Below are positions 26,763-36,562 of a DNA stretch of 64,000 nucleotides, piece after piece (the stretch's first letter is position 1; each line of letters begins with the position of its first letter). Both the position numbers and the translations under genes were made by a program. Under the pieces are notes generated by a model. It made no database searches, was not told the DNA's origin, and was given only the letters and a program-made list of their open reading frames with translations. Source of the DNA: Novosphingobium guangzhouense (lineage in GTDB: Bacteria; Pseudomonadota; Alphaproteobacteria; Sphingomonadales; Sphingomonadaceae); the NCBI RefSeq assembly GCF_002896965.1, contig NZ_LYMM01000030.1, positions 42,059 to 106,058 on the forward strand. The letters are read 5' to 3'.

Positions 26763-27290
26763 CTATTCCCTCTCGCTTGCCGCTTCGGCGGCAAGGGCCT
26801 CTGACCTGCGCTCGGCGATCAGCTGGACGAGTGCTTCGCTGCTGGCATTGATGAAGGGATAGGTCCGCGACTGCGTGATCCATTCGGGACGGCCGCCGAT
26901 ACCCCAGATCGTGTCGTAGCCCAGCACCAGCACCGAAAAGCCCAGCACGATGATGATCACACCCTTCACGGCTCCGAACCCGAAGCCCAGCACACGGTCG
27001 ATCGGGCCAAGCACGGATGCCCGGCTTTTTGAGCCCGCCCACCTTGCGACCAGCTTCACCGTCAGGAAAGGCACGCCCAGCAGCAGCGCGAATGCCAGCA
27101 CGGCGGCGGCCGAATCCGAACTGATGTATCCTTCCAGCGCAGCGGTCACCGGCGTGTGGAGCAGACGGATGGCGAAGATCGCGAAGATCCATGCCGCAAG
27201 TGCCAGGATTTCCTGCACGAACCCGCGAATAAACCCGGTAATGGCGCCGAGTCCCACGAAGAGCAGCACGGCAATGTCGAAGCCAGTCAT
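26763..27290 (-). CDS. cvpA: CvpA family membrane protein
   Basis: 175-residue inner-membrane protein with four predicted helices. The first two are in FDIAVLLFVGLGAITGFIRGFVQEILALAAW (split GITGFIRGF motif) and the others follow to about residue 130. The C-terminal tail is charged, with AERRSEALAAEA. CvpA is required for colicin V production in E. coli and has envelope-stress roles elsewhere; its molecular function is unsettled. It lies between radA (12 bases upstream) and the FeS scaffold gene (5 bases downstream). Confidence 0.88.
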   Translation of the reverse strand: MTGFDIAVLLFVGLGAITGFIRGFVQEILALAAWIFAIFAIRLLHTPVTAALEGYISSDSAAAVLAFALLLGVPFLTVKLVARWAGSKSRASVLGPIDRVLGFGFGAVKGVIIIVLGFSVLVLGYDTIWGIGGRPEWITQSRTYPFINASSEALVQLIAERRSEALAAEAASERE

Positions 27291-27302
27291 AGATTCACGG
27301 GA

Positions 27303-28670
27303 TTAGGCATCGGACAGGATGCGGTCAACGAGGTTGGGAAGCAGCGTAAGCCCTGAAAACGACAAGCCTTTTTCCGGCGCCGGCCCATTGGACGGACCAA
27401 ACGCCTTGGCAAAACCAAGCTTGGCCGATTCGCGCTGCCGGATCGAGGCATGAGCTACCGGCCGGATCTCTCCGGCAAGCGAGACTTCGCCGAACCACAC
27501 TGCATCGGTGGACAGCGGCTTGTCGCCCAGCGCAGAGACAAGCGCGGCAGCCACCGCAAGATCGGCGGCCGGATCCCCCAGCCGGTATCCGCCCGCCACG
27601 TTGAGGTAGACTTCGCAATTCGAGAAGCTGAGCCCACAGCGCGCCTCCAGCACCGCCAGCAGCATCGCCATGCGGCCCGAATCCCAGCCCACGACCGCGC
27701 GGCGGGGCGTGGCGCCGCTTTGCAACCGCACGATCAGCGCCTGTATTTCGACCAGAACCGGCCGCGTACCTTCCATCGCCGGGAACACCGCGCTGCCCGC
27801 CATCGGCTCGTCGCGCCCCGAAAGGAACAGCATCGACGGGTTGCCGACTTCCGCAAGGCCCGATCCCTCCATCGAGAACACGCCGATCTCGTCCACCGGG
27901 CCGAAACGGTTCTTGATCGATCGAAGGATGCGGTACTGGTGGCTGCGCTCTCCCTCGAAGCTCATCACCACGTCGACCATGTGTTCCAGCACGCGGGGGC
28001 CCGCGATCGTGCCATCCTTGGTGACGTGCCCGACAAGGACGAGCGTGACGCCATTTTCCTTCGCGTAGCGGATCAGTTCGAAGGCACAGCCGCGAACCTG
28101 ACTGACGGTGCCGGGCGCGCCTTCGATCTGGTCCGAATGCATCGTCTGGATCGAATCGATCACCAGCAGCGAAGGCGTGTCCATCATTCCCAGCGTGGTG
28201 AGGATATCGCGCACCGAAGTCGCCGCCGCCAGCTGGATCGGCGCCTTGGAAAGCCCCAGGCGCTCTGCCCGCAGACGGACCTGTCCTGCCGCTTCCTCGC
28301 CACTGACATAGACCGAAAGGCCGCCTGCGCTGGCGATGTTCGCTGAAACCTGCAGCAGAAGCGTGGATTTGCCGATGCCGGGATCCCCGCCCATCAGGAT
28401 CGCGGAGCCGGGCACAAGCCCGCCGCCCAGCGCGCGATCGAATTCCGAAATGCCGCTGGTCTGCCGCTTTGGCACTTCGCCGGGCTGGTCCAGCGGTGTG
28501 AACTGGATCGGCCGCCCGCCCGAAGACAAGTCATGCTTGGCGGAAAACACCGTCTGCGGCGCATCTTCGACAAGCGTGTTCCATTCGCCGCAATCGGCGC
28601 ACTGCCCCTGCCAGCGCGTGGCGACGCCTCCGCAGGACTGACAGACATATCGACGTTTGGGTTTGGCCAT
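27303..28670 (-). CDS. radA: DNA repair protein RadA
   Basis: 455-residue RecA-like ATPase that drives branch migration in recombination. Domains in order: an N-terminal C4 zinc finger (CQSCGG...CADCGEW); the RecA core with Walker A GGDPGIGKST; the RadA-specific KNRFG motif; and a C-terminal Lon-protease-like domain (about 300-455), which lacks the Lon catalytic Ser-Lys dyad in RadA proteins. The ATG at 28670 gives MAKPKRRYVC; the open frame extends 120 codons upstream, through the divergent patatin gene, and is not coding there. Confidence 0.96.
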   Translation of the reverse strand: MAKPKRRYVCQSCGGVATRWQGQCADCGEWNTLVEDAPQTVFSAKHDLSSGGRPIQFTPLDQPGEVPKRQTSGISEFDRALGGGLVPGSAILMGGDPGIGKSTLLLQVSANIASAGGLSVYVSGEEAAGQVRLRAERLGLSKAPIQLAAATSVRDILTTLGMMDTPSLLVIDSIQTMHSDQIEGAPGTVSQVRGCAFELIRYAKENGVTLVLVGHVTKDGTIAGPRVLEHMVDVVMSFEGERSHQYRILRSIKNRFGPVDEIGVFSMEGSGLAEVGNPSMLFLSGRDEPMAGSAVFPAMEGTRPVLVEIQALIVRLQSGATPRRAVVGWDSGRMAMLLAVLEARCGLSFSNCEVYLNVAGGYRLGDPAADLAVAAALVSALGDKPLSTDAVWFGEVSLAGEIRPVAHASIRQRESAKLGFAKAFGPSNGPAPEKGLSFSGLTLLPNLVDRILSDA

Positions 28671-28739
28671 ATCGCTCGCGTAAACAGAACGGAATGAGAA
28701 CGCAATTGCCAATCCTGTAACCCTGCGTAAGATAACGTC

Positions 28740-31067
28740 ATGCAGCAAAAAGAACTGCGGATCGCTCTGGTCTGTTATGGGGGCGTCAGCCTTGCCGTCT
28801 ACATGCACGGCGTCACCAAGGAGTTGTGGAAGGCCCTTCAGGCGAGCCGCGCCCTCTGGGCAGACGCGGCTGACGATGACGTGCCGCCGCAAGGCAGCGC
28901 AGCGGTCTATCTCGACTTGCTGAAACGGCTGGAAAGCGTCGGCAATGTGCGCCTTCGGGTGCTGACCGACATCGTCGCGGGGGCCAGCGCGGGCGGGATA
29001 AACTCCATCTTTCTTGCGCAGGCCATCCATTCCGGCCAGTCGCTGGAGCCGCTGACGGACTTGTGGCTCGATACCGCCGACGTCGACGTCCTGCTTGATC
29101 CGGAGGCCAAGCCCTGGTCAAAGGCCGCGAAATTCTGGGCCAGTCCGCTCGTAACGTACCTGCTACACCGCCCCGGCAATGCGGTCAGCGAAAGCGTGGC
29201 GCCCGAGACGCGCGCCGAAGTTCGTGAAAAGCTGTCGCGGCTCGTGCGGTCCCGCTGGTTCGAGCCGCCGTTCGGGGGGATCGGCTTTTCCCGCCTGCTG
29301 CACCGCGCATTGACGGCAATGGGCAAGGTTCCTGCCGGCCGACCGTTGCTGCCGGCAGGGCATCCCCTCGACCTGTTCGTCACGGCTACCGACTTCAAGG
29401 GACACCTGGAGACGCTGCGGCTGCATTCCCCGCATATGGTGCTGGAGAGCGAGCATCGCCTGACTTTCAGTTTTCACGCGAAGGTTGGGCATCAAGCATG
29501 TGGAATTGCAGCAATTCCTGAACTTGTCATGGCGGCGCGCGCGTCGGCAAGCTTTCCGGGGGCATTCCCTCCATTGCAGATCAGCGAGATCGACCGCCTC
29601 GTTGCCGAGGAGGGCGAGGACTGGCCAACGCGCGATGCTTTCCTTGCGCGCATCATGCCCGAACACGCCCGGCGCGGAGACCTTGATTGCGTGTCGCTGA
29701 TCGACGGTTCGGTACTGGTCAACGCCCCCTTTGCCGATGCGATGGCGGTCCTGCGTGATCGTCCCGCCACGCGCGAGGTTGACCGGCGGTTCGTATATAT
29801 AGATCCGACGCCTGACCATCTTGGCGCTGAAATGCGGCGTGAATCCCGCCTGCCCGGGTTCTTCCCGGTGATATTTGGCTCGCTCTCCGCCATCCCGCGC
29901 GAACAGCCGATCCGCGACAACCTGGAGGCGCTGGAACAACGATCGCGCGAAATGGCTGCCCTTCGCGAAATTATCGTGGCGCTGCGCCCCGAGATCGAGG
30001 AGACGGTCGACAGGCTGTTCGGTGGCACCTTCTTCCTTGATCGGCCCACCCCCAAACGTCTTGCGGCATGGAGGGCAAAGGCGCAGCACGCGGCCTTCGA
30101 ACAGGCGGGCTTTGCCTATCACGGCTACGTGCAGGTCAAGTTCAGCGGCATCGCCGCGATGCTGGCACGGATGATCTTCGAGGCCGCGCCCGAACTTGAA
30201 CTGCACTCCGCCGAACCCGTGCGCGACCGTCTGATCGCGCACCTTGCAGCCAACGGGCTCGACCGGGCGCAGGCGCTGAAGGACGCTGATTCCCCGGCCA
30301 TGGTCGAATTCTTTCGCAACCACGACCTGCCTTTCCGGGTGCGTCGGCTTCGCCTGCTGGCACGCCGGGTAACGCAGGAATGGGAGGCAGAGCCCGGCGT
30401 GACGGAGCAGGATCGCGATACGGCACGCACGGCGATCTACCGTGCGCTGGCGCTCTATATCGATCGTGAACCGCCGGCCGCGCTGGGCGAGGATTTTCCG
30501 GCACTGGCGCGCTCGTTCTTCGAGGACCCGCAGCCGGTGATCGAGCATATGGCCAGCGCCCGCCGCCTGCTGGAAACCGACACCGCCGTCGATAAAATAC
30601 TGGCCGAAGCGCTGGCCGCCATGCCGCAAGCGCTCAGACGGCGGGTACTGCTCGCCTATCTTGGATTTCCGTTCTACGACACGGTCACCCTGCCCTTGCT
30701 GCGAGGGGAGGGTCTGACCGAATTCGATCCGGTTCTGGTCGATCGCATTTCACCCGAGGACTGCCACGCGATCCGGGATGGATTAAGCGAGGAAACCCTG
30801 CGCGGCAGGGAGTTCTTCAACTTCGGTGCATTTTTCAGCCGGAGTTATCGCGAGAACGACTACCTGTGGGGCCGCCTGCACGGGGCGGAGCGCATGATCG
30901 ACCTCATGGCCTCGACCCTGTCAGCCGAGCGCGCGATGTCGGCGCCGGAACTCATGGGGTTCAAGCGACGGGCGTTCCTGGCGATTCTGGATGAGGAGAA
31001 GCAGCGACTGCGGGCTGATCCGGGGCTGGTGCAACGAATCAGGCGCGAAGTGCTGGCCGGCAAGTAG
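28740..31067 (+). CDS. Large patatin-like phospholipase family protein
   Basis: 775 residues, in the length range of the 'patatin-related protein' group found in alphaproteobacteria and actinobacteria. The N-terminal half is the patatin domain. The glycine-rich oxyanion region is CYGGVSLAVYMHG, the nucleophile elbow is GASAG with Ser83, and Asp322 in LIDGSVLVNAPF completes the Ser-Asp dyad. A conserved spacer carries LPGFFPVIFGSLS. The C-terminal ~400 residues are helical without a known domain. No signal peptide is seen. Lipid acyl hydrolase activity is inferred; the substrate is unknown. It is divergent from radA. Confidence 0.82.
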   Translation: MQQKELRIALVCYGGVSLAVYMHGVTKELWKALQASRALWADAADDDVPPQGSAAVYLDLLKRLESVGNVRLRVLTDIVAGASAGGINSIFLAQAIHSGQSLEPLTDLWLDTADVDVLLDPEAKPWSKAAKFWASPLVTYLLHRPGNAVSESVAPETRAEVREKLSRLVRSRWFEPPFGGIGFSRLLHRALTAMGKVPAGRPLLPAGHPLDLFVTATDFKGHLETLRLHSPHMVLESEHRLTFSFHAKVGHQACGIAAIPELVMAARASASFPGAFPPLQISEIDRLVAEEGEDWPTRDAFLARIMPEHARRGDLDCVSLIDGSVLVNAPFADAMAVLRDRPATREVDRRFVYIDPTPDHLGAEMRRESRLPGFFPVIFGSLSAIPREQPIRDNLEALEQRSREMAALREIIVALRPEIEETVDRLFGGTFFLDRPTPKRLAAWRAKAQHAAFEQAGFAYHGYVQVKFSGIAAMLARMIFEAAPELELHSAEPVRDRLIAHLAANGLDRAQALKDADSPAMVEFFRNHDLPFRVRRLRLLARRVTQEWEAEPGVTEQDRDTARTAIYRALALYIDREPPAALGEDFPALARSFFEDPQPVIEHMASARRLLETDTAVDKILAEALAAMPQALRRRVLLAYLGFPFYDTVTLPLLRGEGLTEFDPVLVDRISPEDCHAIRDGLSEETLRGREFFNFGAFFSRSYRENDYLWGRLHGAERMIDLMASTLSAERAMSAPELMGFKRRAFLAILDEEKQRLRADPGLVQRIRREVLAGK

Positions 31068-31113
31068 CACGGACGGATGAGGTGACTGCCGCCCTCACCC
31101 GCCCGGCATGCTT

Positions 31114-32244
31114 TTACTCGGTAAGGTCGCTCCAGGCATCCTTGATGCGGTCGAAGAAGCCTTTTGACTGTGGGCATTCGTCGCCAGTTTCGGTAGCCTG
31201 CAACTCGCGCAGGATTTCCTTCTGGCGCGCCGAAAGCTTCGTCGGCGTTTCCACCGCGATCTCGATCACCAGATCGCCGCGGCCACGCCCCTGGAGCACC
31301 GGCATGCCTTCGCCGCGCTTGCGCAGCTGCTTGCCGGACTGGATGCCTGCCGGGATGTCCAGCTGCAGCGTCTCGCCGTCGATGCCGGGAATCTCGATCG
31401 AGCCTCCCAGTGCCGCCGTGGTGAAGGTGATCGGCACCTTGGTCACCAGCGTCGTCCCGTCACGTTCGAAAACGCGATGGCGCTTGACGTGCAGGAAGAT
31501 GTAGAGATCGCCGGGAGGCGAACCGAAAGGCCCTGCCTCACCCTTGCCTGAAAGGCGGATGCGGGTTCCCGAATCGACGCCCGGCGGAATGTCCACCTGC
31601 AGCGTCTGGGGCTTGTCCACCCGACCTTCGCCTCCGCACGAACGGCACGGCTTTTCGATCACTTCGCCACGACCATGGCAGGTCGGGCAAGTACGCTCGA
31701 CCACGAAGAAGCCCTGCTGCGCGCGGACCTTGCCATGGCCGCCACACATCGAGCATCCACGCTTGCCGGTGCCCGGCTGCGCGCCCGAACCTTCGCAAGG
31801 CTCGCATGCCTGTGAGACTTCGATGGTGATTTCGGTCTGCTTGCCGCGGAATGCCTCGTCGAGAGAGACTTCCATGTCGTAACGCAAGTCGGCGCCGCGG
31901 CGCTGCTGCTGGCGACCACCGCCGCCAAAGGCACTGCCGAAGATGGATTCGAAGATATCGCCGATGTCGCCGAAGTCTCCGCCACCACCGGGACCGCCGC
32001 CGCCCATTCCCTGCTGGAACGCAGCGTGACCGTAGCGATCGTAGGCTGCGCGCTTCTGCGGGTCTTTGAGGCAATCGTAAGCCTCGTTGATCTGCTTGAA
32101 GCGGGCTTCGGAATCGGAACAGCCCGGATTTTTGTCCGGGTGGTAGCGCATGGCAAGCTTGCGGTAAGCCGACTTGAGAACCTTGTCGTCGGCGGTGCGC
32201 TCTACTTCGAGCAGTTCGTAATAGTCGATTTCAGTCGCTGACAC
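31114..32244 (-). CDS. dnaJ: Chaperone DnaJ
   Basis: 376-residue type I Hsp40. The J domain (1-70) carries HPDKNPG. A Gly/Phe-rich region follows, with GGGGPGGGGDFGDIGDIFESIFG. The four CxxCxGxG zinc motifs are CEPCEGSG, CSMCGGHG, CPTCHGRG and CRSCGGEG. The C-terminal substrate-binding domains complete it. It stimulates DnaK ATPase and delivers unfolded clients. It lies 81 bases after dnaK; that spacer holds an 11-bp hairpin. Confidence 0.97.
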   Translation of the reverse strand: MSATEIDYYELLEVERTADDKVLKSAYRKLAMRYHPDKNPGCSDSEARFKQINEAYDCLKDPQKRAAYDRYGHAAFQQGMGGGGPGGGGDFGDIGDIFESIFGSAFGGGGRQQQRRGADLRYDMEVSLDEAFRGKQTEITIEVSQACEPCEGSGAQPGTGKRGCSMCGGHGKVRAQQGFFVVERTCPTCHGRGEVIEKPCRSCGGEGRVDKPQTLQVDIPPGVDSGTRIRLSGKGEAGPFGSPPGDLYIFLHVKRHRVFERDGTTLVTKVPITFTTAALGGSIEIPGIDGETLQLDIPAGIQSGKQLRKRGEGMPVLQGRGRGDLVIEIAVETPTKLSARQKEILRELQATETGDECPQSKGFFDRIKDAWSDLTE

Positions 32245-32271
32245 GTGATATTTCCCCGTCGGAATACCTTA

Positions 32272-32304
32272 ACCGCCACCGGCGCGGTTTGCACCGGTGG
32301 CGGT
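32272..32304 (-). terminator. 11-bp hairpin in the dnaK-dnaJ spacer
   Basis: ACCGCCACCGG (32272-32282) and CCGGTGGCGGT (32294-32304) are perfectly complementary with an 11-base loop. On the minus strand it is followed by a weak T-containing tract. It could act as a partial terminator or a stabiliser/processing site that sets more DnaK than DnaJ. Confidence 0.6.
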
Positions 32305-32325
32305 CAGGGTTTTCATCAGGACTTG

Positions 32326-34233
<1,908 letters not shown>

Positions 34234-34339
34234 TATCCCCATTCCTCACGTCAGTGGGTGACACCGGGCGGATCGCCTCCCTTCCATCAAGGCAAGGCGG
34301 CTTGTCCGGCTCTGTGACGTTCCATGTCGTCGAGCCCGG

Positions 34340-34367
34340 ATATAGGTGACGTTTCGCTTGGAACAAG
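34340..34367 (-). promoter_or_regulatory. Heat-shock (RpoH/sigma-32 type) promoter of dnaK
   Basis: On the minus strand CTTG (34367-34364) is followed after exactly 17 bases by CCTATAT (34346-34340). This matches the alphaproteobacterial RpoH consensus CTTG-N17/18-CYTATNT. Transcription would start near 34333, leaving a ~100-base leader before the dnaK start. Confidence 0.75.
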
Positions 34368-34429
34368 CCTGTGCGAATGGCATTACCCGCAACGATTTCG
34401 AAACGGGGCCGACGAACGAGGAAATGCCT

Positions 34430-34981
34430 GTGAACAAACGCAACCCGATGCCCCGCGCACGCTTGTCGATACTCTGCTCCATAGCGCTTGCCTGCGCGCT
34501 TGCAGGATGCGGCAAGACGCCGGACAGCCCCTCCGAATCGAACGAGGCGACGCTTTCCGGCCCGGATGCCAAGCCCGGCATGGCCGCCAGCGACGGCAAG
34601 CTGATCCTGCCGATCATCGCCGGACGGCCCGGCGCGGTCTACTTCACCGTGCGCAACGATGGCGCAGAGCCCGTCACGCTCGCGGGGGTGCACGTATCGG
34701 GCGTCGGACGGGCAGAGATGCACCAGACCAACGGCGGCTCGATGGCGAAGGTCGATTCGCTGCCGATCGACCCCGGCGCATCCATGGTGTTCGCGCCGGG
34801 CGGGCTGCACGTGATGGCCTTCGACGTGTCGCCCGACCTCAAACCGGGCGGAGCGGCGGAACTGACGCTGACCTTCTCGGACGGAGACAAGCTTTCGATG
34901 CCGCTTCATGTCGAGAAGATGGGCGGCGAAGATGCTGGCCAGGGCATGGACCACGATAATATGCCGGGGATGCACCACTGA
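34430..34981 (+). CDS. PCu(A)C-type periplasmic copper chaperone lipoprotein
   Basis: 183 residues starting with GTG at 34430, chosen because GAGGA at 34418-34422 gives a 7-base spacing. The ATG at 34424 would leave one base. A lipoprotein signal (LSILCSIALACALAGC) anchors it at the membrane. The copper motif is present: EMHQTNGGSM, then GGLHVMAF, i.e. the H-M...M...HxM ligand set that delivers Cu(I) to cytochrome oxidase CuA. The C-terminus is an additional Met/His-rich tail (GQGMDHDNMPGMHH) that could bind more copper. No cytochrome oxidase or Sco gene is in the window. Confidence 0.85.
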   Translation: MNKRNPMPRARLSILCSIALACALAGCGKTPDSPSESNEATLSGPDAKPGMAASDGKLILPIIAGRPGAVYFTVRNDGAEPVTLAGVHVSGVGRAEMHQTNGGSMAKVDSLPIDPGASMVFAPGGLHVMAFDVSPDLKPGGAAELTLTFSDGDKLSMPLHVEKMGGEDAGQGMDHDNMPGMHH

Positions 34982-35475
34982 CGCTGGAGCCGGGTGCAGC
35001 GCGCGCCCTGACGGCGGGCGAGGCGAACCTCGTCCGTTTCGTCTTCGGGGATGCCATCGACTGCGGACCGGTGCTGGTGCGGCGACGGCGGTGGTTCCCC
35101 TTCCAGCCCGTCAACACCGTCATGGCGCCTTGCGGGCACCTGCATTTCCATCCCCGCAGCGATCTTTACCGGGATGACTTCTCGGCAGCCCCGCCGGGAC
35201 TGCAGGGGCTGTTCATCCATGAGATGACGCACGTGTGGCAAACGCAGCGCAAGGGGCGCTGGTATCTGCCGCTGATGCGCCACCCGTTTTGCCGCTATGA
35301 CTACGCACTGAAGCCCGGCTGGACGCTAGACCGCTACGGGATAGAGCAACAGGCGGAAATCGTGCGCCACGTCTTCTTGCTGCGCATGGGCGCTCGCTTC
35401 GCCGGAGCGCCGGAGATCGACGCTTATCACGGAATACTGCCGTTCGGGCCGCCAGCTGGACTATGGCTGGCCTGA
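34978..35475 (+). CDS. HExxH protein ('vgr-related'), probable CTG start
   Basis: 165 residues if translation starts at CTG 34978, which overlaps the preceding stop as CTGA. The only in-frame canonical start is GTG 35071, but that would remove LTAGEANLVRFVFGDAID, which belongs to the family's N-terminus as I recall it. A stop (TAA 34957) closes the frame further upstream, and no ATG, GTG or TTG lies between. The protein contains FIHEMTHVWQ (HEMTH, residues 81-85), a zinc-metallopeptidase-like HExxH. The name 'vgr related protein' is historical and does not show a type VI role. Its gene is coupled to the copper chaperone gene. No signal peptide. Confidence 0.68.
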   Translation: MTLEPGAARALTAGEANLVRFVFGDAIDCGPVLVRRRRWFPFQPVNTVMAPCGHLHFHPRSDLYRDDFSAAPPGLQGLFIHEMTHVWQTQRKGRWYLPLMRHPFCRYDYALKPGWTLDRYGIEQQAEIVRHVFLLRMGARFAGAPEIDAYHGILPFGPPAGLWLA

Positions 35476-35506
35476 AGAGGCGCATCGGGCGAACGATCAT
35501 ACGAAA

Positions 35507-35536
35507 AAGGCGCGGACACCGCCGTGTCCGCGCCTT
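35507..35536. terminator. Bidirectional terminator hairpin
   Basis: AAGGCGCGGACAC (35507-35519) and GTGTCCGCGCCTT (35524-35536) form a perfect 13-bp stem with a CGCC loop. An A-run precedes it and T-containing sequence follows. It lies between the convergent HExxH and glycine-zipper genes. Confidence 0.85.
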
Positions 35537-35560
35537 CGTCTTGTCTCTGATCGGATCTGA

Positions 35561-35821
35561 TCAGCAGTCGCGATCCCAGTAGCGATCGCCACGACGGTCA
35601 TAGCGATAGCAGCCGCGATCGTTCTTCTTGGCCTGCGAACCGGCAAGCGCACCAGCCGCCGCGCCAACCGCAGCGCCCGTGCCGACATCACCGCCAGCGA
35701 TCGCACCAACGCCCGCGCCAAGCGCGCCGCCTGCCAGAGCGCCCTCGCCCGCGTAGTTGCTTGCACAGCCACCGACGCTCAGCGCACCAGCGGCAAGAAT
35801 GGGAAGGATGAGCTTGCGCAT
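35561..35821 (-). CDS. Glycine-zipper lipoprotein
   Basis: 86 residues. MRKLILPILAAGALSVGGC is a lipoprotein signal with Cys19 as the acylated residue. The body is a Gly/Ala-rich glycine zipper (GALGAGVGAIAGGDVGTGAA...), as in the 17-kDa surface antigen and YMGG families, which form membrane-embedded or oligomeric helices. The C-terminus is basic and aromatic (YRYDRRGDRYWDRDC). GGAG sits 9 bases before the ATG. Open frame upstream is not used. The role, probably in the outer membrane or envelope, is inferred from composition. Confidence 0.8.
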   Translation of the reverse strand: MRKLILPILAAGALSVGGCASNYAGEGALAGGALGAGVGAIAGGDVGTGAAVGAAAGALAGSQAKKNDRGCYRYDRRGDRYWDRDC

Positions 35822-35916
35822 CGATATTCTCCGAAATCTGTAGCCTATGCACAAGTGAACGGAACCAAGCACACCCGGTTCCCATGCAACAAAACGAAAC
35901 GGGACCAATCGCGAAA

Positions 35917-35949
35917 ACGGCCCGCTCCCGAAAACCGGAAGCGGGCCGT
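35917..35949 (-). terminator. Terminator of the hrcA-grpE unit
   Basis: ACGGCCCGCT (35917-35926) pairs with AGCGGGCCGT (35940-35949), a 10-bp GC-rich stem with a 13-base loop, directly after grpE. A T-run (TTTTCGCG) follows on the minus strand. Confidence 0.8.
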
Positions 35950-35978
35950 CGCTATAGTTTGAAGTGCAGGCGGCCAGA

Positions 35979-36545
35979 TCAGTCCGGCTTCTTCGCCACC
36001 GCAACCATGGCCGGACGCAGCAGGCGGTCCTTGATCATGTAACCGGCCTGCAGTTCCTGCACGACCGTACCCGGTTCGGCATCGGCCGAAGGGACTTCGA
36101 TCATTGCCTGATGCTGATTGGGATCAAGCGGCAGCCCCATCGCGGCGATGCGGCTGATGCCGTGGCTGGCGAAGACCTTGTCGATCTCGCGCCCCGTGGC
36201 CTCGATCCCGGCGACCAGACCCTTGAGCTTTTCATCCTCGCGCAGTTCGGCGGGGATCGCCGTCAGCGCGCGGGCAAGGTTGTCGGACACCGAAAGGATA
36301 TCGCGCGCGAAGCTGGTTGCGGCATAGGCACGGGTATCCGCGATGTCCTTTTCCAGACGGCGACGCACGTTCTGCGTTTCCGCACGCGCATAGAGCACGT
36401 CCTGCTCCGCGCTTGCCAGCTTTTCACGCAGGCTTGCGATTTCCTCGTTTTCGCCCCTGGTATCCACGAAGTCCTCCGGCACGCCCTGAAGCTCCTCCGC
36501 CACGGCAGGATCAACTGCAGGCGACTGCGTCTTGTCGTCGGTCAT
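35979..36545 (-). CDS. grpE: GrpE nucleotide exchange factor
   Basis: 188-residue DnaK cochaperone that releases ADP. A long N-terminal coiled coil (about 30-90, with EEIASLREKLASAEQDVLYARAE in part) leads to the C-terminal beta-wing with PNQHQAMIEVPSADAEPGTVVQ. It follows hrcA by 17 bases on the minus strand and ends at a GC-rich hairpin. Confidence 0.95.
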   Translation of the reverse strand: MTDDKTQSPAVDPAVAEELQGVPEDFVDTRGENEEIASLREKLASAEQDVLYARAETQNVRRRLEKDIADTRAYAATSFARDILSVSDNLARALTAIPAELREDEKLKGLVAGIEATGREIDKVFASHGISRIAAMGLPLDPNQHQAMIEVPSADAEPGTVVQELQAGYMIKDRLLRPAMVAVAKKPD

Positions 36546-36562
36546 TTGTTCTTTGGTTCCAG

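Noticed and set aside
35071..35475. Assignment of the HExxH protein to a type VI secretion VgrG
   Set aside because: The family name 'vgr related' is historical; no VgrG repeats or T6SS genes are present.
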